Positions 1 through 6,590 are shown, counted from the first letter of the stretch. The stretch: DNA of 9,560 nucleotides from Paludibacter sp. (GCA_009787075.1 WRGS01000187.1:1-9560); one strand, 5' to 3'. The notes: generated from the letters alone by a model not told the origin. Numbers and translations: made by a program.

Positions 1-329
1 TGCACAAACGAAGTATTTCTCACGGCTGCGTGCGCGTGGAAAAACCATTGGAACTTGCATATTTTTGCCTGCCGGAAATGAGCGACAAAAGTTTCGACTT
101 ACTGCGCGATAAAATCCTGTTTTCAATAGAACGCCAACCGATTTCGGAAGAAGGAAAACGCTTGAAACAAAATTCTCCTAATTCTTTAAAAATAAGAAAT
201 ATAGCGATAAAACCGCAAATTCCTGTTCTTTTGGAATATTACACAGTTTTTGTCGATGAAAACGGCGATGTTGCTTTTTGCAACGATGTTTATCAACTCG
301 ACGAACAATTGTATAAAATGATTTGGTGA
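1..329 (+). CDS. L,D-transpeptidase (YkuD domain, YcbB-like), C-terminal part only
   Basis: This is the last 108 codons of a cell-wall L,D-transpeptidase; the 5' part lies outside the window. The frame is open from base 3 and reads straight into SHGCVRVEKPLELAYF, the YkuD catalytic signature S-H-G-C-x-R, with the nucleophilic cysteine encoded at 27-29 and the histidine at 21-23. Such enzymes act in the periplasm, cutting the tetrapeptide stem of peptidoglycan at the third residue and forming 3-3 cross-links or attaching proteins. After the motif comes the tail typical of large YcbB-type members, with IPVLLEYYTVFVDENGDVAF and then NDVYQLDEQL near the end. A GTG at 30 is not the real start, because it falls just after the catalytic cysteine. 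The family call is secure. Which YcbB subtype it is, and whether a peptidoglycan-binding domain precedes it, cannot be seen. Confidence 0.9.
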   Translation, partial: HKRSISHGCVRVEKPLELAYFCLPEMSDKSFDLLRDKILFSIERQPISEEGKRLKQNSPNSLKIRNIAIKPQIPVLLEYYTVFVDENGDVAFCNDVYQLDEQLYKMIW

Positions 330-370
330 AAAATTAGTGGCTCTCCTTTGCATTTCTTTATAAACCACAA

Positions 371-415
371 AAAAAAAATAGAGCGTTCCAATTGCTGAAA
401 CGCCCTCACTTTTTA
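371..415. terminator. Bidirectional rho-independent terminator
   Basis: Arms GCGTTCCA (383-390) and TGAAACGC (396-403) pair with one mismatch around a 5-base loop. Extra pairing (GA with TC) is possible outside a two-base bulge. The hairpin is preceded by an A run (371-379) and followed by a T run (410-414), so it can end transcription both ways. It sits between the convergent ends of the L,D-transpeptidase gene and the small membrane protein gene, as expected for a shared terminator. Confidence 0.75.
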
Positions 416-433
416 TTCTGACAAGATACTGAT

Positions 434-604
434 TTACAGTCCTTTAAGAACTGAACCTGCAAGGAGAACTACAAATCCGGCAACTACGAGCCAAAAAGCC
501 CAAACGCCGAAAACTGAAGTAAATCCTAAAAAACCAATAATTCCCAATACTGCCAAAATAACGGCAATAAGCAAAGTGATAACTCTAGGTGCATTTGTCT
601 TCAT
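434..604 (-). CDS. Small two-helix membrane protein, 56 aa, function unknown
   Basis: The complement strand encodes a 56-residue protein beginning MKTNAPRVITLLIAVILAVL and ending in GSVLKGL, from ATG at 604-602 to TAA at 436-434. After a short basic N-terminus there are two hydrophobic stretches, about residues 8-28 and 33-53, joined by a short turn containing FTSVFGVW. It is therefore probably a two-pass inner-membrane hairpin. It has a start, a stop, a -7 box about 44 bases upstream (648-655), and a terminator just downstream, which together support a real single-gene unit. Small proteins of this general look are common in Bacteroidota genomes, but I do not recognise a named family and infer no function. 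It is easily missed by length cut-offs. Confidence 0.75.
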   Translation of the reverse strand: MKTNAPRVITLLIAVILAVLGIIGFLGFTSVFGVWAFWLVVAGFVVLLAGSVLKGL

Positions 605-647
605 AATAATTACTATTTTTGGTTTATATTAAAAAAATTTAACGCGA

Positions 648-655
648 CAAAGATA
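648..655 (-). promoter_or_regulatory. Candidate -7 promoter box for the 56-aa membrane protein gene
   Basis: On the complement strand this reads TATCTTTG, an exact match to the Bacteroidota -7 consensus TAnnTTTG. It lies about 44 bases before the ATG of the small membrane protein gene. No TTTG box is seen at the expected -33 distance, so the call rests on the -7 element and its position. Confidence 0.5.
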
Positions 656-682
656 AAAGTTTTTTTTTAAATAAAAAATCTT

Positions 683-1078
683 TTACACAAAATTTTTATT
701 AATTTTTTCTGCAAATTCGCTCATTTGGCTTTCTGTGAATTTTGGACGCTGTTTTGCCAAATTCATATCGCTTTCGTTTTGCAGCGGAACAAGGTGAATA
801 TGCGTGTGTGCAACTTCCATTCCAAGTACCATCATACCAATCCGCTTGCACTCAATCGCCTTTTCCAACGCCGCTGCAACACGTTTTGCAAAAAGCAACA
901 AATCGGTATATGTCTGATTATCAAGCGAAAACAAATAATCATTTTCCGTTTTTCGCGGAATAACGAGCGTATGCCCAGCTGCCAATGGATTTATATCCAA
1001 AAATGCGAAAAAATTTTCGTCTTCGGCTACCTTATACGAAGGAATTTCGCCTGCTGCAATTTTACTGAAAATTGTCAT
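683..1078 (-). CDS. HIT (histidine triad) family nucleotide hydrolase/transferase
   Basis: This 131-residue protein is a full-length HIT-domain protein, probably cytosolic, acting on purine nucleoside phosphoramidates or other nucleotide conjugates. The N-terminus has the typical start TIFSKIAAGEIPSYKVAED, followed by AFLDINPLAAGHTLVIPRK. The active-site triad H-x-H-x-H is HTHIHLVPL at residues 91-99, with H91, H93 and H95; H95 corresponds to the nucleotidylated histidine of the family. The length fits Hint-type members. The ATG start lies only 6 bases after the stop of coaB, so it is almost certainly co-transcribed with coaC and coaB. No promoter box is visible in that gap. Family assignment is firm; the physiological substrate is unknown, as for most bacterial HIT proteins. 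Confidence 0.92.
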   Translation of the reverse strand: MTIFSKIAAGEIPSYKVAEDENFFAFLDINPLAAGHTLVIPRKTENDYLFSLDNQTYTDLLLFAKRVAAALEKAIECKRIGMMVLGMEVAHTHIHLVPLQNESDMNLAKQRPKFTESQMSEFAEKINKNFV

Positions 1079-1084
1079 AAGATT

Positions 1085-1723
1085 TTAAGATTTAATTTTT
1101 ATTATTTCATCAATTATTTTTTCGGCAACTTCTTTTTTTGAAAGCAAAGGCAAAGCCGTTTTGTCGCCGTTTTTTGAAATCATTGTAACTTTATTGGTAT
1201 CCCAGCCAAAACCCGCGCCGCTATCGTTGAGCGAGTTAAGCACAATCATATCAGAATTTTTGCGCTGCATTTTTGCAATTGCATTGCTTTCTTCGTCATT
1301 TGTTTCGAGTGCAAAACCTACAATAAACTGATTTTCGCGCTTTGTCTTTCCTGCTGCCGCCGCAATATCTTTTGTTGGTTTGAGTTTGATAATCAAGTCA
1401 TTATCTTTGCGTTTCACTTTTTGTGAATAAACGGTTTCTGGGGTAAAATCAGCCACTGCAGCGCAAAAAATCGCCATATCGCATTCAGGAAAATTTTCCA
1501 TAACAGCATCGTACATTTGCGCCGCGCTTTCAACGTCAATTCGCTTGATATTGGCATGTTGAATTTGCAAATGCACCACGCCAGCAATTAAAACAACTTC
1601 AAAACCGCGTTCTGCACACGCCTGCGCAAGCGCAAATCCCATTTTTCCTGTGCTGAAATTGCCAATAAAGCGCACAGGGTCAATGCGTTCGTAAGTTGGT
1701 CCGGCTGTAATCAGTATTTTCAT
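1085..1723 (-). CDS. coaB: Phosphopantothenate--cysteine ligase CoaB (stand-alone)
   Basis: CoaB joins 4'-phosphopantothenate to cysteine using a nucleoside triphosphate (CTP in most bacteria), the second step of coenzyme A synthesis from pantothenate. The 212-residue protein matches the C-terminal half of the usual CoaBC fusion. It starts MKILITAGPTYERIDPVRFI (residues 1-20), then has NFSTGKMG (22-29, the N-x-S-x-G-K-M-G nucleotide-binding motif), CAAVADF (87-93), KVKRK (102-106, matching the conserved KIKK region), and GFALETND (136-143). It ends in the usual LLSKKEVAEKIIDEI segment. Here it is a separate gene: its own frame has a TAA at 1735-1733, just before the ATG, and it lies in a different frame from coaC. 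The ATG is preceded by an A-rich stretch rather than a Shine-Dalgarno site. The HIT gene follows 6 bases later. Confidence 0.93.
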   Translation of the reverse strand: MKILITAGPTYERIDPVRFIGNFSTGKMGFALAQACAERGFEVVLIAGVVHLQIQHANIKRIDVESAAQMYDAVMENFPECDMAIFCAAVADFTPETVYSQKVKRKDNDLIIKLKPTKDIAAAAGKTKRENQFIVGFALETNDEESNAIAKMQRKNSDMIVLNSLNDSGAGFGWDTNKVTMISKNGDKTALPLLSKKEVAEKIIDEIIKIKS

Positions 1724-1746
1724 TTTTTTTGCTTAAAATATTTTTT

Positions 1747-2295
1747 TTAGAACCATCGGCAGTTTTCGCTCAAATACGCTACAATATTTTCAGGCTCTTC
1801 CATACGCCCTTTGCCTGTTGTTCCGCAGGCGAGTTCGCCGTATGCAGGCTCAATAAACTGCACGCCAAATTCCGCCAACTGCCGCATGTTTCGCTGAACA
1901 ATAGGGTGAGCATACATTTTGTCGTTCATTGCAGGCGCGATAAAGACAGGTTTTTCAAACGCCAAAAAGAGCGTAGAAAGTGCATCATCGGCAATTCCGC
2001 AAGCAAATTTCCCAATAATATTTGCTGTTGCGGGGGCAACAAGCAGAAAATCACCCCAATCGGAGTGCGAAATATGTTCGGGATTAAAATTGCCAATCGG
2101 CTCAAAAACCTCATAATAAATTCGATTGCGCGAAACCGTTTGCAGCGATACTGGCGTTACAAATTCCAAAGCATTTTTGGTTGCAACTACTTTAACTTCC
2201 GCACCTTGCGCTATCAACTGCCTGATAAGTTCAGGACATTTATATGCGGCAATTCCGCCCGAAATTCCTAATAATATTTTCTTTCCTTTAAGCAT
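1747..2295 (-). CDS. coaC: Phosphopantothenoylcysteine decarboxylase CoaC (stand-alone)
   Basis: CoaC decarboxylates 4'-phosphopantothenoylcysteine to 4'-phosphopantetheine using FMN, the third step of coenzyme A synthesis. The 182-residue protein starts MLKGKKILLGISGGIAAYK. It has the conserved catalytic histidine in PEHISHSDW (H74), the FMN-site stretch LLVAPATANIIGK (84-96), the substrate-binding PAMN motif (121-124) and the active-site cysteine in ACGTTGKGRM (C157). These positions match the N-terminal half of E. coli Dfp closely. ATG at 2295 is preferred over an upstream TTG at 2310, which would add only MNKNN. The protein ends at SENCRWF, right after the decarboxylase domain, where a fused CoaBC would continue into the ligase. 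It precedes coaB by 23 bases. PepD ends 70 bases upstream, and I see no -7 box in that gap. Confidence 0.93.
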   Translation of the reverse strand: MLKGKKILLGISGGIAAYKCPELIRQLIAQGAEVKVVATKNALEFVTPVSLQTVSRNRIYYEVFEPIGNFNPEHISHSDWGDFLLVAPATANIIGKFACGIADDALSTLFLAFEKPVFIAPAMNDKMYAHPIVQRNMRQLAEFGVQFIEPAYGELACGTTGKGRMEEPENIVAYLSENCRWF

Positions 2296-2365
2296 ATTAT
2301 TTTTATTCAAAATTCAATTTTTTTACAAAAAAACCTTCTAATTTATATTATCTTCTATCTTCTTT

Positions 2366-3811
2366 TCATTCCACCGCTTCCAAAATATCAATCAGCCAGC
2401 GCCACGTTTTTTGTGTTGAAGAAATGCTCAACCGTTCATCAGGTGAATGTACGCCATACATTTGTGGTCCGATAGAAACCATATCGAGCGCAGGATATTT
2501 TTCTTTAAAAAGTCCGCATTCCAAACCTGCATGAATGGCGCGTACAAGCGGTTTCTCGCCAAAAAGACGAATATAACTTTTTTCTGTAACTTTCAGAATT
2601 TCGCTTTGCATATTTGGTTGCCAGCCGGGGTAGCCGTCTGCAATTTCTACTGCCGCGCCACCAAGGGCAAATGCGCTTTGCACCTGATGTGCAATATCGT
2701 ATTTTGCCGATTCCAAACTGCTGCGCTGACTTGTAACCACTTGAATTCTATCAGGTTGCGGCATTTTTACCGAAGCCAGATTTGTTGATGTTTCCACCAA
2801 ATTCGGCAAATCAGGACTCATCGCTATAATTCCGTTTGGGCAAGCATAAATTGCATTTAAAAATTTATCGGAAATATTTTTGTCAATAATTTGATTTACA
2901 TCGTTTTCCGTTTCCAATTCAATTTTCATATTTGGTTCGTAGCGCAAATATTCATTTTCTATTTCCGACAAAAAAACGTTAAACCAAATCCGTAAATTTT
3001 CTTTTTCTTTCATTGGCACAGCCGCCACAGCCACTGCCTCGCGCGGAATTGCGTTGTGCAAATTTCCTCCGTCAAAGCAAGCAAGACGCAAGTCAGTTCG
3101 CGCGTTTACTTCCCAAAGAAAACGATTAAGAATTTTGTTAGCATTGGCGCGATTTTTATTAATATCGTCGCCCGAATGCCCACCCTGCAAACCGCTGACG
3201 CTTACTCTGAAAGCGTAAAAATCGGCAGGAAGATTTTCCAAATCAAAAGTCCATTCGGCAGTTGTGCCAATTCCGCCGGCGCAACCGACAAAAATTTCTC
3301 CATCGTCTTCGCTGTCGAGATTAATCAGTGCATCGCCTGTCAGAAAATCGTTTTCGAGCGCAAATGCGCCTGTTAAGCCCGTTTCCTCATCAACGGTAAA
3401 AAGACATTCAATCGCGGGGTGCGCAATATCTGTGCTGTCAAGTACTGCCAAAGCCATTGCGATACCGATTCCGTTGTCTGCGCCAAGGGTTGTGCCTTTT
3501 GCTTTGAGAAAATCGCCGTCAATCCACGTTTGAATAGCATCAGTATCGAAATTAAATACTACATTGCTGTTTTTTTCGCACACCATATCCTGATGCGCCT
3601 GCAATACAATTTTTTTTGCTGTTTGCCGCTCTGCTGCTGCCGATTTGGAAATTAAAATATTACCAACCTTATCGGTTTTGACCGACAAATTACGTTTTTT
3701 TGCAAAATCAACAAGATATTGCCCTATTTTTTCTTCTTTTTTAGAAGGACGCGGAATTTGCGTTATTTCATTAAAAAACCGAAAAACTGCTTTTGGTTCA
3801 AGGTTTATCAT
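2366..3811 (-). CDS. pepD: Aminoacyl-histidine dipeptidase / cytosol nonspecific dipeptidase (M20C)
   Basis: PepD is a cytosolic two-zinc dipeptidase that splits a range of dipeptides, including Xaa-His. The 481 residues are full length for the family. Visible metal and catalytic sites are AHQDMV (H73 ligand, D75), GADNGIG (D112, bridging ligand), VDEETGLTG (E142 general base, E143 ligand), NLDSEDDGE (D166 ligand) and GVHSPDER near the end (H455, last ligand). The lid or dimerisation domain begins around FRVSVSGLQGGHSGDD (201-216), and a second conserved histidine block is RAIHAGLECG (424-433). There is no signal peptide. The gene lies between the DUF4294 gene (110 bases upstream) and coaC (70 bases downstream), all on the same strand, so loose co-transcription is possible. 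The start MINLEPKAVF matches the family's usual N-terminus. Confidence 0.94.
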   Translation of the reverse strand: MINLEPKAVFRFFNEITQIPRPSKKEEKIGQYLVDFAKKRNLSVKTDKVGNILISKSAAAERQTAKKIVLQAHQDMVCEKNSNVVFNFDTDAIQTWIDGDFLKAKGTTLGADNGIGIAMALAVLDSTDIAHPAIECLFTVDEETGLTGAFALENDFLTGDALINLDSEDDGEIFVGCAGGIGTTAEWTFDLENLPADFYAFRVSVSGLQGGHSGDDINKNRANANKILNRFLWEVNARTDLRLACFDGGNLHNAIPREAVAVAAVPMKEKENLRIWFNVFLSEIENEYLRYEPNMKIELETENDVNQIIDKNISDKFLNAIYACPNGIIAMSPDLPNLVETSTNLASVKMPQPDRIQVVTSQRSSLESAKYDIAHQVQSAFALGGAAVEIADGYPGWQPNMQSEILKVTEKSYIRLFGEKPLVRAIHAGLECGLFKEKYPALDMVSIGPQMYGVHSPDERLSISSTQKTWRWLIDILEAVE

Positions 3812-3921
3812 AATTTTTTTATTATAAAAGTTAAATATTTTCTTGTTTAATTAAATTGCTGTAAAATGTAATCTTACAAAATGCCGTTATATTCTGTTTG
3901 AATTTTTTGAATATAAATTAT

Positions 3922-4536
3922 TTACAACTGCCCTGCTTCCACAAGTTCAATAATTCGTTCAAGTTGCTTGTCTTCGCCCTGCGGATCATATTCGGATTTC
4001 AGGTCAGTTGAGAAAATTTTGGCAATTCCCTGCCAAAAAAACGCCGTTACGCTGCCTTTGTAAATGCGTATAATGTCGTAAGAAGTTAATTGACACTCGC
4101 GGTCGATAAGTTTTATCAACATCGCTCCCTGACTGCGCGTCATATTGCGAATTACAGGTTCATATTGATTAAATATTTGTTTTTCAAAGGCGCTAAGATA
4201 TTCTTTGCGCTCTTTGTCGGTTTTCAAAGTAATGAGAATACGGTTAGTTTTTGCCATTTCTTCTCCAACGGTTTTTGCCAAAGGCAATGTTTTTTTTACA
4301 TCGCGGACAGTTTTCCAGTAAAATTCGTTGCGCGAGGCGTTGTAACTTGTGCGCGGGAAAACATGAAGCCCTGCCATATCTGCCAGAAACAAAGTATCGC
4401 CTTCGGGCGTGATTTCAATTTTGAGCAACGCGCCGCCTTCTGGAATTTTTCGTTTTTCAACGGTTTGCGCCACAATTACACTATTTAAACTATTGAAAAT
4501 CAAAAATATAAATAATATTTTGAATAAAATTTTCAT
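3922..4536 (-). CDS. DUF4294 family exported protein
   Basis: This 204-residue protein has a clear signal peptide: MKILFK, then a hydrophobic core about residues 5-21, ending VIVAQ with likely cleavage near residue 23 or 24. The mature part matches the family known as DUF4294, found mainly in Bacteroidota. Recognisable blocks are EFYWKTVRDVKKTLPLAK (71-88), GAMLIKLIDRE (137-147), AFFWQGIAKIF (165-175) and SEYDPQGED (181-189). The family has no established activity. The conserved charged and aromatic blocks could be an enzyme core or a binding surface, but I infer no function. Export points to the periplasm. The gene is divergent from the aminotransferase gene, and pepD follows 110 bases downstream on the same strand. 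Its -7 box lies unusually close to the ATG. Confidence 0.85.
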   Translation of the reverse strand: MKILFKILFIFLIFNSLNSVIVAQTVEKRKIPEGGALLKIEITPEGDTLFLADMAGLHVFPRTSYNASRNEFYWKTVRDVKKTLPLAKTVGEEMAKTNRILITLKTDKERKEYLSAFEKQIFNQYEPVIRNMTRSQGAMLIKLIDRECQLTSYDIIRIYKGSVTAFFWQGIAKIFSTDLKSEYDPQGEDKQLERIIELVEAGQL

Positions 4537-4541
4537 TTATG

Positions 4542-4549
4542 CAAAATTA
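4542..4549 (-). promoter_or_regulatory. Candidate -7 box of the DUF4294 gene, adjacent to the start codon
   Basis: The complement strand reads TAATTTTG, matching TAnnTTTG exactly, and ends only 5 bases before the ATG at 4536. If used, transcription would begin at or very near the start codon, giving a leaderless or nearly leaderless message. No convincing TTTG is seen at the -33 distance. Confidence 0.4.
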
Positions 4550-4661
4550 ATGTTTTTTTTCGTAAAAACTAAAATTTTATTCAGAGTCTGTTTGGAAATT
4601 AATAAGAATTCATTTTTTATACAAAATTAAAAATTTAAACAGTTTCTTAATTAAAATTTCG

Positions 4662-4669
4662 TAATTTTG
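4662..4669 (+). promoter_or_regulatory. Candidate -7 box of the aminotransferase gene
   Basis: TAATTTTG matches the TAnnTTTG consensus. It would place the transcription start near 4675 and leave a leader of about 60 bases before the ATG at 4736. It lies back to back with the box at 4542-4549, so the 199-base gap 4537-4735 looks like a divergent promoter region. The upstream AGTTTC (4641-4645) is only a weak -33 candidate. Confidence 0.45.
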
Positions 4670-4735
4670 CACTTTCAAAAAAAACAGAAAATTATAACCT
4701 TAAATTTTGTACTTTATTATATTTTAATATTAAAA

Positions 4736-5929
4736 ATGTTACAAGTATCACGCAGAATATCAGAACTTTCTACATCGGAAACTCTTGCAATGTCGGCAAA
4801 AAGCGCGGAATTGCGCACACGCGGCATTGACGTAATTAATTTGAGCGTTGGCGAACCCGATTTTTTCACGCCCGACCATATCAAACTCGCTGCAAAGCAA
4901 GCAATTGACAAAAATTATTCGTTTTATTCGCCCGTTCCCGGATTTTTAGAACTCAGGCAGGCTATTTGCCAAAAACTCAAAGGCGAAAATCAACTTGATT
5001 TTGCGCCAGAGCAAATTGTGGTTTCAAATGGGGCAAAACAGTCGGTTTGCAATATATTTCTGTCGATTGTGGGCAAAAACGACGAGGTTATTATTCCTGC
5101 GCCGTTTTGGGTTTCGTATCCCGAAATGGTAAAACTTGCCGATGCAACTCCTGTTTTTGTGTCGGCAAATATTGAAAATGATTTCAAAATCACGCCAGTG
5201 CAACTCGAGGAGGCGATTACGCCAAAAACTCGCGCAATAATTCTCTGCTCGCCATCAAACCCAACAGGCAGCGTTTATTCGCAGCAGGAATTGGCGGCAT
5301 TGGCGCAAGTGCTTGAGCATTACCCGAATATAATAATTCTTTCGGACGAAATTTATGAACATATAAATTACGTAGGCAAACATCAAAGCATTGCTCAGTT
5401 TGAAAATTTGCGCGAGCGGACAGTTGTAATCAACGGAGTATCAAAATGTTATGCAATGACAGGTTGGCGTATCGGCTGGATTGCCGCGCCAAAATGGATA
5501 GCCGATGCGTGTAATAAACTTCAAGGGCAATTCACTTCGGGCGCGTGCAGCGTTTCGCAAAAAGCCGCGCAGGCAGCCTACGAAGGCGACCAAATTTGCG
5601 TTGCAGAAATGCGGAAAGCCTTTGAACGCCGCAGAGATTTGGTTGTTGATTTGGCGAGTAAAATTGATGGGCTGAAAGTAAATCGTCCGCAGGGAGCGTT
5701 TTATATTTTTCCCGAATGTAAAGAATTTTTCGGTAAATCGTTTGGCGGCAGAAAAATACTCAATGCTTCCGATCTTGCAATGTATCTGATTGACCAAGCG
5801 CATGTCGCTTGCGTTGCAGGTGATGCTTTTGGTGCGCCTGAATGTATCAGAATGTCGTATGCAACTTCCGACGATAAACTTAAAACAGCGTTCAAACGCA
5901 TAAAAATTGCTTTGGAACAACTGAAATAA
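4736..5929 (+). CDS. Class I PLP-dependent aspartate-type aminotransferase
   Basis: This 397-residue enzyme is a fold-type I aminotransferase of the aspartate aminotransferase I-gamma group, which moves the amino group between aspartate (or a related acid) and 2-oxoglutarate in the cytosol. Key residues are visible: INLSVGEPDFFTPDHI (34-49), NGAKQ (98-102, cofactor phosphate region), PAPFWVSYPE (121-130, with W125 stacking on PLP), SPSNPTG (172-178, N175), SDEIYE (203-208, D204 and Y207), the PLP lysine K237 in SKCYAMTGWRIGW, and the substrate-carboxylate arginine R372 in CIRMSYA. ATG at 4736 gives the usual N-terminus MLQVSRRISELSTSETL; a TTG at 4667 would add an atypical hydrophobic extension overlapping the promoter. 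Some close relatives act on prephenate as well as aspartate, so substrate range cannot be fixed from sequence. A hairpin follows the stop. Confidence 0.93.
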   Translation: MLQVSRRISELSTSETLAMSAKSAELRTRGIDVINLSVGEPDFFTPDHIKLAAKQAIDKNYSFYSPVPGFLELRQAICQKLKGENQLDFAPEQIVVSNGAKQSVCNIFLSIVGKNDEVIIPAPFWVSYPEMVKLADATPVFVSANIENDFKITPVQLEEAITPKTRAIILCSPSNPTGSVYSQQELAALAQVLEHYPNIIILSDEIYEHINYVGKHQSIAQFENLRERTVVINGVSKCYAMTGWRIGWIAAPKWIADACNKLQGQFTSGACSVSQKAAQAAYEGDQICVAEMRKAFERRRDLVVDLASKIDGLKVNRPQGAFYIFPECKEFFGKSFGGRKILNASDLAMYLIDQAHVACVAGDAFGAPECIRMSYATSDDKLKTAFKRIKIALEQLK

Positions 5930-5949
5930 TTTATTTAACCATTTAATAA

Positions 5950-5980
5950 TTAGCATTTTATTTTAAATGCTAAAATTTTT
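5950..5980 (+). terminator. Rho-independent-type hairpin after the aminotransferase gene
   Basis: The arms TTAGCATTT (5950-5958) and AAATGCTAA (5965-5973) pair perfectly around a 6-base loop TATTTT, followed by a T run at 5976-5980. It lies 20 bases after the aminotransferase stop and 12 bases before the ATG of the next gene. It therefore either ends the upstream transcript or acts as a partial attenuator between the two genes. The low GC of the stem makes its efficiency uncertain. Confidence 0.6.
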
Positions 5981-5992
5981 GAAACTTAAACA

Positions 5993-6463
5993 ATGCGCAA
6001 ATATTTTATCAGTGAAAAATCGGAAATTGAAAAGATTATTGCCAAATGCGAAATTTGTTTTGTAGCAATGTCGGCATCTGATGGTACGCCATACGTTTTG
6101 CCAATGAATTTCGGTTACATTGACGGAAAAATAATATTGCATTCTGCACCAGAAGGCACTCATTTGCAATATCTTGCGCAAAATAATCGTGTTTGCATTG
6201 CAATGAATTGCGGAACTCAAACCCGCTGGCAAGATGCGGAAGTTGCGTGCAGTTACAGTACGGAGGCGATAAGCGTTGTTTGCAAAGGCGCGGTAAGTTT
6301 TGTTGAAAATGAAAATGATAAAATCAAGTATCTCAATGTTTTGTGCGCTCATTATTCTGACCGTAAATTTGAATATTCTGCTCCTGCTGTGCATAATGTA
6401 AAAATCTGGCTTGTAGAAATTGATGAAATGACCTGCAAAGCAATCGGGCAAAAAGTGAGATGA
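5993..6463 (+). CDS. Pyridoxamine 5'-phosphate oxidase-like, NimA-related flavin-binding protein
   Basis: This 156-residue protein belongs to the FMN-binding split-barrel proteins related to NimA and pyridoxamine-phosphate oxidase. The features seen are the N-terminal helix (EKSEIEKIIAKCEICFVAM), DGTPYVLPMNFGYIDGKIIL (30-49), then HSAPEGTHLQYLAQNNRVCI (50-69), which is the usual H-S-A-x-E-G block near the flavin phosphate, and CSYSTEAISVVCKGAVSFV (86-104). Full domain length is present. Some relatives reduce 5-nitroimidazoles, but most members have unknown physiological substrates, so a resistance role is not claimed. Eight cysteines in 156 residues is rather many, though a few match positions often cysteine in the family. 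No -7 box is visible in the 63-base gap upstream, so expression may depend on read-through past the hairpin at 5950-5980. Confidence 0.85.
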   Translation: MRKYFISEKSEIEKIIAKCEICFVAMSASDGTPYVLPMNFGYIDGKIILHSAPEGTHLQYLAQNNRVCIAMNCGTQTRWQDAEVACSYSTEAISVVCKGAVSFVENENDKIKYLNVLCAHYSDRKFEYSAPAVHNVKIWLVEIDEMTCKAIGQKVR

Positions 6464-6533
6464 ATAATATTTATTGCTTGGCGCAGATTTAGGACGTTAT
6501 ATGCCATTCAGAGACAGCACACCGCAATGAACT

Positions 6534-6556
6534 AAGTTTTGTTGAAAACTTTTTTG
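6534..6556 (+). terminator. Terminator hairpin after the NimA-like gene
   Basis: The arms AAGTTTT (6534-6540) and AAAACTT (6545-6551) pair perfectly around the loop GTTG, and the 3' arm runs directly into a T run ending at 6555. It lies about 70 bases after the NimA-like stop, in the right orientation. The stem is short and AT-rich, so strength is uncertain. Confidence 0.5.
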
Positions 6557-6590
6557 GTCAAATTTTGTCATTACAGAAAAAAGTACTATT

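Noticed and set aside
725..1141. Long open frame on the + strand, opposite the HIT gene and the end of coaB
   Set aside because: It is the antisense of two clear genes with intact motifs. Its translation is rich in F, C, N and Q with no domain, as expected of a shadow frame.
1729..2271. 180-codon open frame on the + strand, opposite coaC
   Set aside because: It lies wholly opposite coaC, whose catalytic residues are all intact, and its composition is typical of an antisense shadow.
3888..3915. Inverted repeat TATATTC / GAATATA just after the DUF4294 stop as a terminator
   Set aside because: The stem is all AT apart from one pair, the loop is 14 bases, and no T run follows on the transcribed strand. 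Chance is likely in this AT-rich gap.
5441..5956. 171-codon open frame on the - strand, opposite the aminotransferase gene
   Set aside because: The aminotransferase is unambiguous on the + strand. The opposite frame has no domain, signal or promoter.
5963..6451. 162-codon open frame on the - strand, opposite the NimA-like gene
   Set aside because: The + strand frame has family motifs over its whole length; the antisense frame shows none.
5993..6463. Calling the flavin protein a nitroimidazole-resistance (nim) gene
   Set aside because: Family membership alone does not show that activity; most related proteins have other or unknown substrates, and no mobile element or strong promoter lies upstream.
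6485..6530. GACGTTATATGCC stretch that recalls an integron attC or repeat core
   Set aside because: The GTTRRRY pattern is not met and no paired inverse core lies nearby. No cassette-like gene or second copy is present in the window.
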